Assembly (NCBI RefSeq): GCF_000425025.1
Contig: NZ_KE384294.1
Span: 102,902 to 166,901 of the forward strand
DNA: 64,000 nucleotides
Reading direction: 5' to 3'
Origin: Streptococcus castoreus DSM 17536
GTDB lineage: Bacteria; Bacillota; Bacilli; Lactobacillales; Streptococcaceae
Positions 63,303 through 64,000 of the stretch are shown here, piece by piece. Made by a program: the position numbers and the translations under genes. Below the pieces are notes generated by a model. It searched no databases. It had not been told where the DNA came from and saw only the letters and a list, made by a program, of their open reading frames with translations. Every line of letters begins with the position of its first letter. Position 1 is the stretch's first letter.

Positions 63303-64000
63303 ACAATATCCTTAACCTTGATGTATTTTTTAAATAGAATCAAACTCCATACCAAATTAACAAAGACAATCAAACTAGTCACATAAAAAACCGAACGATA
63401 CCCCAGAAAAACTGCCACATTGGAACCAATAAAAGGACCAATCACCTGACCAATATGACTAAACATTTGATTATAAGAAAATATTCTAGAAATCCCTTCT
63501 TTTGGAGTAATCTTTGTTAGCAAAGAATTAATACTCGGCATCAAAGCTCCTACCCCAAAACCATAGGCAAACCTTAATAATCCTAACTGGACACTGGTTT
63601 GAGCAAGAGCACTCATGAAATACATGACAAAACTATAAAACAAAGCCACCAGAAGCAAGCGATGATTCCCAAAGTGATCTCCTAGTTTCCCTAGATAAGA
63701 ACTGCTCAATAAACTGGAGAAACCCATGGCTGAAACCACCAGACCTGAGACAAACATCAGATTCTCTGTTTGCCCAAGATGACGAATATACAAAGACAAA
63801 ATAGGAGCCACCGATTGGGCAGAAATCTGAATAATCATACTAGTCACAAATAAACCAAGCATTATCTGACGGCTTTTGACCTGTTTTAAAATCACTTCTG
63901 TGGGAACCATTTGAGACTCTTGTATCGGTTCAAAGTCTTCTTTCACATAAAAAACAGTCATTAAAGAACAGATGAGTAAAATAACCCCCACCAACAGAAA
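63299..64000 (-). CDS. MFS drug exporter, PmrA-like, C-terminal part cut by window edge
   Basis: The visible 230-odd residues hold about six or seven membrane segments of a major facilitator, with a short cytoplasmic middle loop ([20 protein letters not shown]) and the [10 protein letters not shown] and [19 protein letters not shown] segments. Position beside rpmG-secG and overall look match PmrA, a fluoroquinolone exporter in pneumococcus. The N-terminal half is outside the window, and substrate is inferred only. Confidence 0.8.
   Translation of the reverse strand, partial: FLLVGVILLICSLMTVFYVKEDFEPIQESQMVPTEVILKQVKSRQIMLGLFVTSMIIQISAQSVAPILSLYIRHLGQTENLMFVSGLVVSAMGFSSLLSSSYLGKLGDHFGNHRLLLVALFYSFVMYFMSALAQTSVQLGLLRFAYGFGVGALMPSINSLLTKITPKEGISRIFSYNQMFSHIGQVIGPFIGSNVAVFLGYRSVFYVTSLIVFVNLVWSLILFKKYIKVKDIV

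Overview
The window is AT-rich chromosomal DNA from a pyogenic-group Streptococcus (S. pyogenes, S. dysgalactiae or S. canis). The evidence is a collagen-like surface protein gene, a paratox-like prophage gene at the pepD locus, the vicRKX operon, a hyaluronan-oligosaccharide PTS/Ugl cluster under a RegR-type repressor, and the gene set ccpA/pepQ/smpB/rnr/secG/rpmG. Several proteins (RapZ, CcpA) differ slightly from the S. pyogenes versions I remember, and a dhaKLM/dhaSQ locus is present, so I lean towards S. dysgalactiae or a near relative; this is inference. No rRNA, tRNA, CRISPR array or intact mobile element was seen.

Layout. 1-2.9 kb is a small accessory patch: the 5' part of a collagen-like adhesin gene with an 11-base homopolymer upstream of its promoter, pepD, a frame-shifted paratox (prx) gene left by a prophage, and a small secreted peptide gene. 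2.9-16.9 kb holds housekeeping genes: whiA-yvcK-rapZ, asnS, aspC, dinG, a metallo-beta-lactamase-fold hydrolase, ftsEX, prfB with its programmed frameshift, a HAD phosphatase, and decayed sequence. 16.95-28.7 kb is the glycosaminoglycan catabolic island: kdgA-kdgK-dhuI-dhuD (minus strand) diverges from the PTS IIA-ugl-IIB-IIC-IID-lyase operon (plus strand), with the repressor regR behind it. Two related small membrane-protein genes bracket the island, and a candidate small RNA lies just outside. 28.7-37.8 kb has a cation P-type ATPase behind a yybP-ykoY riboswitch, ywiB/ywfO, a Cof phosphatase, murMN and tpiA. 38.2-42.3 kb is vicRKX plus a DUF3114 gene. 42.6-46.5 kb is the dihydroxyacetone kinase locus with a broken glpF. 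46.6-57.2 kb has a three-gene ABC-2 exporter, thrS with a T-box leader, two glycolipid glycosyltransferases, an alpha-amylase and ccpA. 57.3-64 kb has pepQ, an IS3-type scar, a GtrB-like glycosyltransferase, smpB, rnr, secG, rpmG and a partial MFS exporter.

How it fits together. Hyaluronan disaccharides enter by the mannose-family PTS, are split by Ugl, and the unsaturated uronate is passed through DhuI, DhuD, KdgK and KdgA to pyruvate and glyceraldehyde-3-phosphate. GTAAAC-type palindromes at both divergent promoters are probable RegR operators, and a near-consensus cre links the island to CcpA, which is encoded in the same window. The dha locus shows the same two-layer logic: a DhaS-type operator matching the Lactococcus spacing and a consensus cre at the dhaK promoter. 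RNA-level control is frequent: a yybP-ykoY riboswitch, a threonyl T-box, a prfB frameshift site, a possible leaderless mRNA (ywfO) and an anti-Shine-Dalgarno small RNA candidate. Against the gene order I recall for S. pyogenes, the tpiA/vicX junction is a synteny break, since rnc-smc normally follow vicX.
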